A stretch of DNA of 64,000 nucleotides, taken from contig NZ_JAUOTN010000003.1 in assembly GCF_030546575.1 (NCBI RefSeq), forward strand, positions 310,001-374,000. Direction: 5' to 3'. Position 1 is the stretch's first letter. Every line of letters begins with the position of its first letter. The DNA is from Pontibacter coccineus (GTDB lineage Bacteria > Bacteroidota > Bacteroidia > Cytophagales > Hymenobacteraceae). The position numbers and the translations under genes are program-made. This document shows, piece after piece, positions 1-9,107 of the stretch. The notes beneath the pieces are model-generated. The model worked only from the letters and a program-made list of their open reading frames with translations, made no database searches and was not told the DNA's origin.

Positions 1-2070
1 TCCTACGTGACCTGGTCACCGGACGAAAAGCAGATCGCCTTCACCATCACCAAAGCAAACGGCATCGAGCTGTGGGTGGCAGGTATAGCCGACCGCCAGG
101 CCCGCAAGCTGACCGAAGCCACGCTCAACGATGCGTATAGCGGTCGTCCGTTTTCGTGGCTGCCGGATAGCAAGTCGCTGCTGGTGAAGTTCGTAGACGA
201 GAAGCGTGGCGAAATGCCGAAAGCCAACCTCGTACCGACGGGCCCGAACATCCAGGAGAACATCGGCAAGGCCAATCCTTCGCGCACCTACCAGGACCTG
301 CTCAAGAACAGAAACGACGAGCAGCTCTTTGACTACTACATGCAAACCCAGCTCACACTGGTGAGCCTCGACGGCAAGCAGCAGCCCGTTGGCCAGGCCG
401 GTATCATCAAGAGCGCCGACGTGTCGCCGGACGGACAGTACCTGCTCGTGGAGACCATTCAGAAGCCTTACTCATACCTGGTGCCGCACTATTACTTCCC
501 TTACAGCGTGGAGGTATGGGGCCGCGATGGCAAAGTGGTGAAGCAACTGGCTCAGCTGCCACTTGCCGAGGATATTCCAATCGGTTTTGATAACGTGGCC
601 AAAGGTCCGCGCGGCTACAGCTGGCGCCCCGACAAACCTGCCACGCTCTACTGGGCTGAAGCGCAGGACGGCGGTGATGCCAGCAAAGAAGTAGCAGAGC
701 GCGATGTGGTGTTCATGCTGGATGCTCCTTTCTCCGGAAAACCTGCCAAGCTGGCCGGTACCAAGTTCCGTTACCGCGGCGTACAGTGGGGCAACAACGA
801 TCTGGCGCTTGTAAACGAGCGCCTCTGGAAGACCCGCACAGAGCGTGTAGTGCGTGTGAATCCATCGAAGCCTGCCCAGGCTGGCACGGTGCTGATCGAG
901 CGCTCTTACGAAGATGGCTACAGTGACCCGGGCAGCCCGGTGTTTACCAAAAATCAGTATGGCCAAAGTGTGCTGCTGACTGACAAGAAAGGCGATAACA
1001 TCTACATGATCAGCGAAGGCGGCTCTCCGGAAGGCAACCGTCCGTTCTTGAGCGAGTTCAATCTCAAGTCTAAGAAGGCAAAGATCCTGTTCCGTTCTGA
1101 AGCGCCTTATTACGAGCGTCCGGTGGACATCATTGACCTGAACAGCAAGCGCATCATCACCCGCCGCGAGTCGGAGCAGGAGGTGCCGAATTACTTTGTG
1201 CGCGACCTGAACAAGAAAAAACTGACGCAAGTAACCAAGTTCCCGCATCCGTACCCGCAGCTGCAAGGCGTGCAGAAAGAGATGCTGCAGTACGAGCGCA
1301 ACGATGGGGTGAAACTGACGGCCGTGCTATACCTGCCGAAAGACTATAAGAAAGGAAGTGGCCCGCTGCCGATGCTGATGTGGGCGTATCCCCGTGAGTT
1401 TAAGAACGCCGCCGCTGCCGGCCAGGTGAAGAGCTCGCCTTACGAGTTTACCCGCATCAGCTCTGGTTCGCCGCTGTTCTGGGTAACGCAGGGCTATGCC
1501 GTGCTCGACCGCACCGACTTCCCGATTGTGGGGGAGGGCGATGCACAGCCGAACGACACGTATGTGGAGCAACTGGTTGCCAGCGCTAAAGCCGCCATCG
1601 ACAAAACCGTGAGCATGGGCGTGGCCGATCCGAAGCGCATTGCCGTGGGCGGACACTCATACGGTGCTTTCATGACCGGTAACCTGCTGGCGCATTCTGA
1701 TCTGTTTGCCGCAGGTATAGCCCGCAGCGGCGCCTATAACCGTACGCTCACACCGTTTGGTTTCCAGCAGGAGGAGCGCACGTACTGGCAGGCGCCGGAG
1801 GTATACAACCGCATGTCGCCGTTCTCAGCTGCCCATAAAGTGAAGACGCCGATTTTGCTGATCCACGGAGAGGCTGATAATAACTCGGGTACTTTCCCGG
1901 TGCAGAGCGAGCGTTTCTACAACGCCCTGAAGGGCCACGGAGCCACGACGCGACTGGTGTTCCTGCCGCACGAGAGCCACGGCTACGCAGCCCGTGAGTC
2001 GATCCTGCACATGCTCTGGGAGATGGATACCTGGCTGAACACCTACGTGAAGAACCGTCAGGTGCAGTAA
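1..2070 (+). CDS. S9 family serine peptidase, glutamyl endopeptidase-like (S9D), 5' truncated
   Basis: The reading frame is open at the window edge, so the true start lies upstream; about 690 residues remain. The N-terminal part carries WD40/TolB-like blades (SPDEKQIAF, SPDGQYLL) expected of the propeller that gates S9 peptidases. The C-terminal third is an alpha/beta hydrolase with nucleophile motif GHSYGA (Ser codon at 1657), Asp in HGEAD (codon 1876) and His in ESHGY (codon 1978). The motif spacing and the EERTYW and SPF segments resemble plant and bacterial glutamyl endopeptidases of subfamily S9D, which cleave after Glu. The product is probably exported, but the signal peptide is out of view. 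It is convergent with the cyclophilin gene across a shared hairpin. The family is secure; the substrate preference is inferred. Confidence 0.9.
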   Translation, partial: SYVTWSPDEKQIAFTITKANGIELWVAGIADRQARKLTEATLNDAYSGRPFSWLPDSKSLLVKFVDEKRGEMPKANLVPTGPNIQENIGKANPSRTYQDLLKNRNDEQLFDYYMQTQLTLVSLDGKQQPVGQAGIIKSADVSPDGQYLLVETIQKPYSYLVPHYYFPYSVEVWGRDGKVVKQLAQLPLAEDIPIGFDNVAKGPRGYSWRPDKPATLYWAEAQDGGDASKEVAERDVVFMLDAPFSGKPAKLAGTKFRYRGVQWGNNDLALVNERLWKTRTERVVRVNPSKPAQAGTVLIERSYEDGYSDPGSPVFTKNQYGQSVLLTDKKGDNIYMISEGGSPEGNRPFLSEFNLKSKKAKILFRSEAPYYERPVDIIDLNSKRIITRRESEQEVPNYFVRDLNKKKLTQVTKFPHPYPQLQGVQKEMLQYERNDGVKLTAVLYLPKDYKKGSGPLPMLMWAYPREFKNAAAAGQVKSSPYEFTRISSGSPLFWVTQGYAVLDRTDFPIVGEGDAQPNDTYVEQLVASAKAAIDKTVSMGVADPKRIAVGGHSYGAFMTGNLLAHSDLFAAGIARSGAYNRTLTPFGFQQEERTYWQAPEVYNRMSPFSAAHKVKTPILLIHGEADNNSGTFPVQSERFYNALKGHGATTRLVFLPHESHGYAARESILHMLWEMDTWLNTYVKNRQVQ

Positions 2071-2098
2071 GGTATAGCGACACGTTCTTTAATAATGC

Positions 2099-2131
2099 AA
2101 AATGCCCCGGCCATATAGGTCGGGGCATTTT
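2099..2131. terminator. Bidirectional hairpin terminator
   Basis: An 11-bp stem (AAAATGCCCCG paired with CGGGGCATTTT) around a short loop lies between two convergent genes. It has A-runs on one side and T-runs on the other, so it can serve both strands. Confidence 0.85.
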
Positions 2132-2156
2132 GTTTATACCTGGTGTCGGGTACTGC

Positions 2157-2924
2157 TTATTGCTTAATTGTTTTGATGGTGTGCGGTACAATATTGCGTG
2201 GCCAGCTCTGTCCGTCTACCGGCTCTTCCGAGATCTTATCCACTACCTCCATCCCTTCTATAACTTCCCCGAACACGGTATACTCCTGGTCCAGCGAGGG
2301 CTCACCTCCGATGGAGGTATAGAGCTGGATCTGCTGCGGGGTGTACTTCATGTTGTGTTTGGCTTCGAAAGCCCTCAGCTCCTGAACTGTTTTCGGCTCA
2401 CCCTGCACAATGTAAAAGTTGTGCGAAGAGGACTCCTTCTCGGGGTTGCGTTCGTCGCCGTAGCGGGCCATGGCCAGGGCACCACGCTTGTGGATGTATT
2501 TTGGGTTGAACTCCTGCGGAATTTTATACGCTCCGTTTTTCATCGTCCGGGTATCGGAGTCGCCCCCCTGTACAGCAAATCCTTTTACGACGCGGTAAAA
2601 CTCACCCTGATCATAAAAGCCTGCTTTGGTGAGGCGCACGAAATTGGCGCGGTGCAAAGGCGTTTCAGGGTATAGCCGCAGCTTGATATCACCGTGGCGT
2701 GTGCTGATGAGGATCAGGCTATCGGGGTGCTCTTTTTCATAGGCGGTCAGCACTGCGACTGCGCTCTCCGAAGTGAGCGGTTCCAGCTTTTCTTCTGTAT
2801 CGGTCTCGCGATTCTCGGATTTGGCCTGTTCCTCTGTGTTGGGTTGGCAGCCTGTCAGGCTGATGAAGAAAGCGACCACCCAGAGCAGATGCCGGGAAGC
2901 GCGTGTTTTTTTCGAATAGTTCAT
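2157..2924 (-). CDS. Peptidylprolyl isomerase (cyclophilin type), lipoprotein
   Basis: Predicted 255-residue cis-trans prolyl isomerase that would assist folding of envelope proteins. The start was placed at MNYSKK, directly before a signal peptide ending in the lipobox LTGC (Cys26); a longer frame upstream to 2996 adds a hydrophilic stretch with no signal character. The cyclophilin fold follows from about residue 70, with the motifs HRANF, FYRVVKGF, VQGGD and the late VFGEVIEGMEVVDKI. A charged linker rich in Glu and Lys separates the lipid anchor from the domain. Bacteroidota often have several such lipoprotein cyclophilins. It ends at the bidirectional hairpin shared with the S9D gene. Confident on family; outer- versus inner-membrane placement is unknown. 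Confidence 0.92.
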   Translation of the reverse strand: MNYSKKTRASRHLLWVVAFFISLTGCQPNTEEQAKSENRETDTEEKLEPLTSESAVAVLTAYEKEHPDSLILISTRHGDIKLRLYPETPLHRANFVRLTKAGFYDQGEFYRVVKGFAVQGGDSDTRTMKNGAYKIPQEFNPKYIHKRGALAMARYGDERNPEKESSSHNFYIVQGEPKTVQELRAFEAKHNMKYTPQQIQLYTSIGGEPSLDQEYTVFGEVIEGMEVVDKISEEPVDGQSWPRNIVPHTIKTIKQ

Positions 2925-3342
2925 AACGGTGAGTTTAGTGCATCTGTTAATATAGTGAACTGTAGGTATAGGGTGCAAATAAAATTGCACCGGCAAGCTG
3001 TTAAAATAGAATTAAAATTAGACTTTTCGAGGATAGTGTTCCGCTAATGCAAACTTTGTTTTGCGAACATCGTATAAAGCCGCCTCTATATATTCTGATC
3101 CCTGCATACACCTTTAAAAGGGCCCTTGCTGCTGTATAAACAAGAATTTATACCCTGATTTCAGTGCAATTTAAATGTTGTAACAATGTATGGCTTCCTG
3201 CTAGTGTCAGGCGCATTTCAAAAAAATATATTCAAAAAAATTATACTTTTATTTGGATATATAAATCTCATTCAATAGTTTGGCTTTCACTATCCTTATA
3301 ATAAACCTTAAAACTTTAACTAACCTAACATTTTTTACAAGT
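2925..3342. other. Divergent intergenic region, no gene seen
   Basis: This A+T-rich stretch separates the divergently transcribed cyclophilin and S8 peptidase genes. It contains heptamer copies (near 2964) but no convincing full TAnnTTTG box. A weaker TACTTTTA near 3244 may serve the peptidase. Confidence 0.5.
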
Positions 3343-4563
3343 ATGAAAAACACCTTACGCATTAAGAACGTTCTGCGTTCTGTACTATTTGGCGCAGCCC
3401 TCTCTACTGCAGCCGTATCGTTTACCTCTTGCGACTCTGAGGCGCCTGAAGCCACTGAAGTAGCAGAGAATTTACAGACTTCCACCCAAAATGGAGCTGT
3501 TATCAAAGGCCAGTACATTGTAGTATTTAAGAAGGATGCCAACCAGCGTCTGGATGGTACTGCTACCTATGCCGAGCGTGTAGGCGCGGTGCGTGAAATG
3601 GGACAGGAATTACTCTATTCTAAAGGTATTGCCAATGCAACAATTGAGCAGGCCTATGGTCAGGCGTTAGTCGGCGTGGCAGTAAAACTGTCGGATGACC
3701 AGGTGGATGCGCTCCGTAGCGACAGCCGTGTGGATTATATCGAGCCAGACAGAATCGTGATGCTGGCGAAGCCAGGAACAGGTGGTGGCGGTTCTACAGG
3801 CCAGACAGTACCTTACGGCATTGCCCGTGTAGGTTATGGTGACGGTACCGGCAAAACCGCCTGGGTGATTGACTCAGGTATAGACCTGACGCACCCTGAC
3901 CTGAATGTGGATGTAAACCGCAGCAGAACTTTCTTTACCTCAGGTAGAGATGCCAGCGATGCGAACGATGGCAATGGCCATGGTACACACGTAGCTGGTA
4001 CGATCGCTGCTAAAAACAACTCGATCGGTGTGATCGGTGTAGCCCACGACGCAACCGTAGTTGCTGTGAAAGTGCTTGACTCACGCGGAAGCGGTTCTTA
4101 CTCTGGCGTAATCGCTGGTGTTGACTATGTGGCTTCGGCTGCTCAGTCTGGTGACGTGGCAAACATGAGCTTGGGCGGTCCAACTTCCCAGGCACTGGAT
4201 GATGCAGTGATTGCTGCTGCCAGCAAAGGTATTAAGTTTGCCCTGGCTGCCGGTAACGAGTCGACGCATGCCAATAGCTCGTCTCCAGCGCGCGCTAACC
4301 ACGCCAACATCTACACAGTGTCTGCCATGAACTCTTCTGACTCATGGGCCAGCTTCTCAAACTATGGCAACCCGCCAGTAGACGTGTGCGCACCTGGTGT
4401 GAGCATCAACTCTACCTGGAAAGGTGGTGGTTATAACACGATCAGCGGCACGTCTATGGCGTCTCCGCACGTAGCGGGCCTCTTGCTGCACGGTCCTCTT
4501 AGAACAAGCGGCACTGTGAAGAACGATCCGGACGGAAACCCGGATCCGATTGCAGTGAAGTAA
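3343..4563 (+). CDS. S8 family serine peptidase (subtilisin-like) with I9 propeptide, lipoprotein
   Basis: Predicted 406-residue secreted protease. The start MKNTLRIKN was chosen because it begins a signal peptide; an in-frame upstream extension to 3280 is A+T-rich leader. The signal ends FTSC (Cys30), a plausible lipobox. Residues about 54-135 form an inhibitor I9 prodomain (QYIVVFK, YIEPD). The catalytic triad is visible: Asp177 in VIDSGIDL, His213 in GHGTHVAGT and Ser371 in SGTSMASPHVAG. The short C-terminal tail after the serine (35 residues) is usual for Bacteroidota members of this group. The enzyme would mature by autoprocessing of the prodomain. Confident on enzyme class. Confidence 0.95.
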   Translation: MKNTLRIKNVLRSVLFGAALSTAAVSFTSCDSEAPEATEVAENLQTSTQNGAVIKGQYIVVFKKDANQRLDGTATYAERVGAVREMGQELLYSKGIANATIEQAYGQALVGVAVKLSDDQVDALRSDSRVDYIEPDRIVMLAKPGTGGGGSTGQTVPYGIARVGYGDGTGKTAWVIDSGIDLTHPDLNVDVNRSRTFFTSGRDASDANDGNGHGTHVAGTIAAKNNSIGVIGVAHDATVVAVKVLDSRGSGSYSGVIAGVDYVASAAQSGDVANMSLGGPTSQALDDAVIAAASKGIKFALAAGNESTHANSSSPARANHANIYTVSAMNSSDSWASFSNYGNPPVDVCAPGVSINSTWKGGGYNTISGTSMASPHVAGLLLHGPLRTSGTVKNDPDGNPDPIAVK

Positions 4564-4587
4564 TCCTAACGACAAGGGATAGTACAG

Positions 4588-4620
4588 AAACGGGCAGCTG
4601 CGAAGCTGCCCGTTTTTTTT
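4588..4620. terminator. Rho-independent terminator
   Basis: The stem CGGGCAGCT / AGCTGCCCG with a short loop is followed by eight T. It serves the S8 gene; the convergent GNAT gene stops within the T-run. Confidence 0.9.
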
Positions 4621-5122
4621 ATGCCAACCCTTTGCGCATCACATAATCGTTCATCCAGTAAGGCCCGATCGGGATGTCCTCTTCCAGCAGCACCTGGTAG
4701 CCTGCGCGCTCATAAAATGCTTTCGCCTTGTTATACTTGTTCACATTCAGGTCCAGGTAGCGGGCACCCGCCTCACGTACACGTTTTTCCACCGCTTCGA
4801 GCAACAGCTTGCCCAGCCCTTCGCCCTGCCGGCTGGGGAGCAGGTATATTTTGTTCAGTTTGTATACGGCGCCTGCTGGTTCTTTTGTGGAATAAGCCGC
4901 AAAACCGATCGGCTCCGCACCATCGTACAGCAGAATGAACTTCTGGCCTTCCATCATTTGTCGTTTCAGGGCGTCGTAGGTATAGATCACCTCAAACATA
5001 TAATCGATCTGCTCCCGCGAAAGAATGGGACGGTAAGTAGGTTCCCAGATGGCCTCGGCCAGTGGATGGATGGTAGGTATGTCAGTGATCGTTGCTTCCC
5101 GGATGCTATACTTGGTGTTCAT
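4619..5122 (-). CDS. GNAT family N-acetyltransferase
   Basis: A 167-residue single-domain acetyltransferase using acetyl-CoA. It has the GNAT core: an N-terminal strand (IREATITDIP), the acetyl-CoA pyrophosphate loop around LLPSRQGEGLGKLLLEA (R/QxxGxG/A type), and the C-terminal AxxFYERAGY motif. The substrate cannot be told from sequence; related proteins acetylate small amines or protein N-termini. It stands alone and is convergent with the S8 peptidase. ATG at 5122 is the only sensible start. Confidence 0.9.
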   Translation of the reverse strand: MNTKYSIREATITDIPTIHPLAEAIWEPTYRPILSREQIDYMFEVIYTYDALKRQMMEGQKFILLYDGAEPIGFAAYSTKEPAGAVYKLNKIYLLPSRQGEGLGKLLLEAVEKRVREAGARYLDLNVNKYNKAKAFYERAGYQVLLEEDIPIGPYWMNDYVMRKGLA

Positions 5123-5196
5123 GTGCGCTCATGTTGCTGTGCTGGCAACGAAGATAGGGGCTCCCGTATAAAAAGCCAATGCCTACCCCGATAGGT

Positions 5197-5226
5197 TTTC
5201 AGCTTAGGGCAGAAGTTATACCTTTG
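5197..5226 (+). promoter_or_regulatory. Promoter for the MDR oxidoreductase gene
   Basis: A -7 box TACCTTTG (5219-5226) fits the Bacteroidota TAnnTTTG consensus, with TTTC (5197-5200) 18 bases upstream as -33. The first bases of the -7 box belong to a TATACCT heptamer, and two more copies follow immediately. Confidence 0.6.
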
Positions 5227-5252
5227 TATACCTATACCTTCATCCAACAACT

Positions 5253-6251
5253 ATGAGAGCCATCTACCTGGAAGCCATCAACAGCCCTTTTGTGCTGATC
5301 GAGAAAGAGAAACCTGCTGCCGGAGCCGGAGAAGCCATTGTGCAGGTAAAAGCTGCCGCCCTGAACCACCGCGACGTCTGGATACAGTACGGCCGCTACT
5401 TCACCAAAGACTACCCGGCCATACTGGGGTCTGACGGAGCAGGTATCGTAACCGAAGTAGGCGAGGGGGTGGACGAGCGCTGGGTAGGGCAGGAAGTGGT
5501 GATTGACCCTTCCACCGACTGGGGCGATAATCCGCAGGCGCACAGTAAGGCGTATAAGGTGCTGGGCATGCCCGAGGACGGCACGTTTGCAGACTACGTG
5601 AAAGTAAAAGCCACTAACCTGCACCGCAAACCTGCGCATCTGAGTTTTGAAGAAGCGGCTGCCCTGCCGCTGGCCAGCGTTACGGCCTACCGCGCCATGT
5701 TCACGAAGTGCGGCTTGAAAGCCGGTGAGCGGGTACTGATAACAGGTGCCGGTGGCGGCGTGGCTTTGTTTGCCGTGCAATTTGCGGTAGCAGCCGGAGC
5801 GGAGGTATGGGTGACATCCGGGTCGGACGAGAAGATCGAAAAGGCCAAAGAACTGGGTGCAACAGGCGGCATTAATTACAGGAAAGAAAACTGGGGCAAA
5901 GAGTTGAAAGCTATGGTTGGTGGGTTTGATGTAGCCATAGATGGGGCAGCGGGCGAAGGTTTTGTCCAGCTGGTGAAACTGGCCAACCCAGGCGGACGCA
6001 TTGGGATTTATGGCGGCACCACCGGTATGATCGGCCAGATCAATCCGGCTGAGATTTTCTGGAAGCAACTCGCCATACACGGCAGCACGATGGGCACCAA
6101 CCAGGATTTCGCCGAAATGATCGCCTTTGTAGCAGAGAAGCAAGTAAAGCCCGTGGTAGACATCGTTTTCCCGCTCGAAGAAACCGAACAAGCCATGCGC
6201 TACATGGAAGCCGGCAAGCAGTTTGGTAAAATTGTAGTGAAGGTGAGTTAA
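5253..6251 (+). CDS. MDR-family NAD(P)-dependent oxidoreductase (quinone reductase/zinc-type ADH superfamily)
   Basis: Predicted 332-residue medium-chain dehydrogenase/reductase. The N-terminal GroES-like domain contains LNHRDVWIQYG and GSDGAGIVTEVG. The Rossmann domain begins ITGAGGGVALFAVQFA at about residue 165, followed by the nucleotide-sensing segment SGSDEKIEKAKELGA. The catalytic-zinc Cys of classical alcohol dehydrogenases is replaced (HRDVW), as in zinc-free quinone or enoyl reductases of the superfamily. The substrate is unknown. It is a single gene with its own promoter and ends before a repeat pair and a strong terminator. Confidence 0.92.
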   Translation: MRAIYLEAINSPFVLIEKEKPAAGAGEAIVQVKAAALNHRDVWIQYGRYFTKDYPAILGSDGAGIVTEVGEGVDERWVGQEVVIDPSTDWGDNPQAHSKAYKVLGMPEDGTFADYVKVKATNLHRKPAHLSFEEAAALPLASVTAYRAMFTKCGLKAGERVLITGAGGGVALFAVQFAVAAGAEVWVTSGSDEKIEKAKELGATGGINYRKENWGKELKAMVGGFDVAIDGAAGEGFVQLVKLANPGGRIGIYGGTTGMIGQINPAEIFWKQLAIHGSTMGTNQDFAEMIAFVAEKQVKPVVDIVFPLEETEQAMRYMEAGKQFGKIVVKVS

Positions 6252-6273
6252 GTTCTTTTATCTACACTCACAT

Positions 6274-6356
6274 TGTCATCTCGACGAAAGGAGAGATCTG
6301 AATTTTTCCAAAACCGGAACCCTATTCAGGATTTCTCCCTAAGGGTCGAAATGACA
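6274..6356. repeat. GIY-YIG-associated repeat family, paired inverted copy
   Basis: The left arm (6274-6302, beginning TGTCATCTCGA and ending GAGAGATCTGAA) is answered by a right arm (6325-6356, GGATTTCTCC to TCGAAATGACA) in inverse orientation, with a loop of about 22 bases. Both arms match the termini of the GIY-YIG element at 42573-42973. Confidence 0.8.
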
Positions 6357-6370
6357 GTATAGGGTAATAA

Positions 6371-6412
6371 CAAGCAACCCCGCCGCAAAATCATTTGCGG
6401 CGGGGTTGCTTG
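6371..6412. terminator. Long perfect hairpin terminator between convergent genes
   Basis: A 19-bp perfect stem (CAAGCAACCCCGCCGCAAA and its complement) around ATCA is followed by TTTT. It lies between the convergent MDR and oligopeptidase genes. Confidence 0.9.
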
Positions 6413-6490
6413 TTTTCGGGGATAATGAAGACAACCTCTATTGATTGATCATTATTGTCTCATTAATCATTCTTCATTACCCATTAATCA

Positions 6491-8698
6491 TCACTCCTTG
6501 ATCCCTGCCAGCTTCAAAAAGAAAGCATACTGCAGGGCAGTTTCGCGGTAGGGCTGGAAGCGGCCGGAGGCACCGCCGTGGCCTGCTTCCATGTTGGTCT
6601 GGAAGAGGAGCAGGTTGTCGTCGGTCTTTAGCTCACGCAGCTTGGCCACCCACTTGGCTGGCTCGAAATACTGTACCTGCGAGTCGTGGAGACCGGTGGT
6701 GACGAGCATGTTCGGGTATTCCTTGGCCTCTACGTTGTCATAGGGCGAGTAGGAGAGCATGTAGTCATAAGCGTCTTTGTTGGCCGGGTTGCCCCACTCG
6801 TCAAACTCACCGGTGGTGAGCGGAATGCTGGTATCGAGCATGGTGGTGACTACATCCACAAACGGTACGGCGGCGTGCATGCCTTTGTACAAGTCTGGGC
6901 GCATGTTGGCAACAGCACCTATCAACAAGCCACCGGCGCTACCGCCTTGTGCAAACAGCTTGTCCGGATTGGTATAGCCCTGCTTGATCAGGTATTCCGA
7001 TACATCGATAAAGTCCGTGAAGGTGTTTTTCTTCTTCATCAGTTTACCGTCCTCATACCACTGGCGGCCCATCTCCTGTCCACCCCGGATATGGGCAATG
7101 GCGTACACAAAGCCGCGGTCCAGGAGGCTCAGGCGAACGGAGCTAAAACCAGGGTTCATACTGATGCCGTAGGAGCCGTAAGCGTACTGCAGTGTCGGGT
7201 TGTTGCCGTCGAGCTTGAGGCCTTTGCGGTATACCAGCGACACCGGAATTTTGGTGCCGTCTTTAGCCGTGGCGTAGATGCGCTTGGATTCGTAGTTGTT
7301 CTTATCGAAATCGCCTACCACTTCCTGTTCTTTCAGCAGCGTTTTCTGCTTCGTTTGCATGTTGTAGTCAAACGTGGAGCTTGGTGTGGTGAGGGAACTG
7401 TACACATAGCGCAGCACCTTGCTGTCGAAGTCGGGGTTGATGCTGATGCCGGCGGTATACGCCTCTTCCCCAAAATCTACATAGTAATCGGTCTTCGGAT
7501 CGTTCCACTTCTTCACGCGCAATTCCGTCAGGCCGTTCTTACGCTCCTGCAGCACCAGGTAATCCTGAAATATTTCAGCCTCTTCCAAGTACGTGTCAGC
7601 GCGATGCGGAATTACATCCTTCCAGTTTTGCTTGGTGGTTTTGCCTACCGGTGTTTTCATCAGCTTAAAGTTGGTCGCGCCGTCCTTGTTGGTGCGGATG
7701 TAGAAGCTGTCCCCGAAGTGGTCGACGCTATACTCCAGGCCGCGCTCGCGGGGCTGAATCACTTTAGGCGTGGCTGTTGGGTTAGCGGCATCCAGGAAAC
7801 GGAATTCCTGTGAGAGCGTGCTGCTGGAGCCGATGATGATGTACTTGTCTGACTTGGTCTTATATACAAACGTGTTGAAAGTCTCATCAGCCTCGTGGTA
7901 TACCTCTTTGTCCTGTGCGGTGGGAGTGCCCAGGGTATGGCGGAAGATCTTGAAAGAGCGCAAAGCCGGGTCTTTCATGGTATAGAAGACGTTCTTGTTG
8001 TCGTTTGCCCACACTGCCCCGCCCGTGGTGTTGGGTATACGGTCAGGCAGCAGCTCGCCGGTCTGCAGGTCCTTGAAGCGGAGGGTGTACTGGCGGCGGC
8101 TCACGGTGTCTTCCCCGAAAGCCACCAGCCGGTTATTGGGGCTCACGTTCATGCCGGCGGCGGCATAGTAGCTCTTGCCCTCGGCGCGCTCGTTGGCGTT
8201 CACCATCACCTCTTCCTTGGCATCCAGGCTGCCTTTCTTACGGGCATAGATCGGGTACTCTTTGCCGGCCTCAAAGCGGGTGTAGTAGAAATAGCCGTTC
8301 TTCTTATAAGGCACCGACTCATCAGTTTGCTTGATGCGGCCCACAATCTCGTTAAAGAGCTTTTCCTGCAGCTGCTCTGTATCGGCCATTACCTGCTTGG
8401 TATATTCGTTTTCGGCGTTCAGGTAGGCGATCACTTCCGGGTTGTCGCGCTCGTTCATCCAGTAGTAATTGTCGGTGCGGGTATCGCCGTGCGCTGTGAG
8501 TTCTTTCGGTTTCTTGGCAGCCACAGGCGGTTGAGGCAGAGCGGCCTCCGCCTTTACCGTGGTGTCGGCCGTTTGATCGGTCGTGGCCGTCTCGGTTGTG
8601 GTGGGTTGTTGCGTCGTCGTGCTGCAGGCTGTCCCTGTCAGCAGGCAGGCCGAAAGCAGTAGGGCCGGAGCAGAATTGCTGTAGTGTGCTTTTTTCAT
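6491..8698 (-). CDS. S9A prolyl oligopeptidase family protein (oligopeptidase B type), lipoprotein
   Basis: Predicted 735-residue serine peptidase. It has a signal peptide with lipobox TGTAC, then a Thr/Gln/Ala-rich linker to about residue 65. The propeller domain starts after the typical N-terminal helix (YYWMNERDNPEVIAYLNAEN). The catalytic domain carries GGSAGG (Ser587), GLHDSQ (Asp672) and EAGHGG (His707). The SIPLTTGEFDEWGNP segment is characteristic of oligopeptidase B, which cleaves short peptides after basic residues. The lipid anchor places it in the envelope, unlike cytosolic PtrB of enterobacteria. It is divergent from the acyl-CoA-binding protein gene. Confident on family. Confidence 0.95.
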   Translation of the reverse strand: MKKAHYSNSAPALLLSACLLTGTACSTTTQQPTTTETATTDQTADTTVKAEAALPQPPVAAKKPKELTAHGDTRTDNYYWMNERDNPEVIAYLNAENEYTKQVMADTEQLQEKLFNEIVGRIKQTDESVPYKKNGYFYYTRFEAGKEYPIYARKKGSLDAKEEVMVNANERAEGKSYYAAAGMNVSPNNRLVAFGEDTVSRRQYTLRFKDLQTGELLPDRIPNTTGGAVWANDNKNVFYTMKDPALRSFKIFRHTLGTPTAQDKEVYHEADETFNTFVYKTKSDKYIIIGSSSTLSQEFRFLDAANPTATPKVIQPRERGLEYSVDHFGDSFYIRTNKDGATNFKLMKTPVGKTTKQNWKDVIPHRADTYLEEAEIFQDYLVLQERKNGLTELRVKKWNDPKTDYYVDFGEEAYTAGISINPDFDSKVLRYVYSSLTTPSSTFDYNMQTKQKTLLKEQEVVGDFDKNNYESKRIYATAKDGTKIPVSLVYRKGLKLDGNNPTLQYAYGSYGISMNPGFSSVRLSLLDRGFVYAIAHIRGGQEMGRQWYEDGKLMKKKNTFTDFIDVSEYLIKQGYTNPDKLFAQGGSAGGLLIGAVANMRPDLYKGMHAAVPFVDVVTTMLDTSIPLTTGEFDEWGNPANKDAYDYMLSYSPYDNVEAKEYPNMLVTTGLHDSQVQYFEPAKWVAKLRELKTDDNLLLFQTNMEAGHGGASGRFQPYRETALQYAFFLKLAGIKE

Positions 8699-8828
8699 AG
8701 TGTGTATCTTTTATACAGAATATAAAAATAAGGAAAATAATGAGAAGTTAATTATAAATTAAAGTTATGCATGCAGCGTATTTTTTTATACCTTGTCCTC
8801 ACTAAAAAAACAATTTATCCGACACACT

Positions 8829-9080
8829 ATGGCAACACAAGAAGAATTTGAGCAGGCAGTGGCTCAGTCGAAGGAGCTAACGGAACGCCCGTCGAATACT
8901 ATTCTGCTGCAACTTTACAGCTTATTCAAGCAGGCTACGGAAGGGGATGTGAACACGGAGCGTCCGGGTGGTTTTGATTTTAAAAACATCGCCAAGTGGG
9001 ATGCGTGGAAAAGCCTGCAAGGAACGAGTCCGGAAGATGCCCGCGCACAGTATGTGCAGCTGGTAAACAGTTTGAAGTAA
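8829..9080 (+). CDS. Acyl-CoA-binding protein
   Basis: An 83-residue cytosolic four-helix protein of the ACBP family, which binds long-chain acyl-CoA esters and buffers their pool. Family hallmarks are FEQAVAQSKEL, LLQLYSLFKQATEGDV and the AKWDAWKSLQGTSPEDARAQYV block. The start MATQEEF was chosen over one 12 codons upstream because family members begin here. ACBP is mainly eukaryotic, but it is widespread in Bacteroidota. The gene stands alone with a strong terminator behind it. Confidence 0.95.
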   Translation: MATQEEFEQAVAQSKELTERPSNTILLQLYSLFKQATEGDVNTERPGGFDFKNIAKWDAWKSLQGTSPEDARAQYVQLVNSLK

Positions 9081-9107
9081 GACCGGCGGACAGCATTTGG
9101 CAGGCAT

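Noticed and set aside
472-1266. 264-codon minus-strand frame inside the S9D gene
   Set aside because: Antisense shadow of a gene with visible propeller repeats; no motif of its own.
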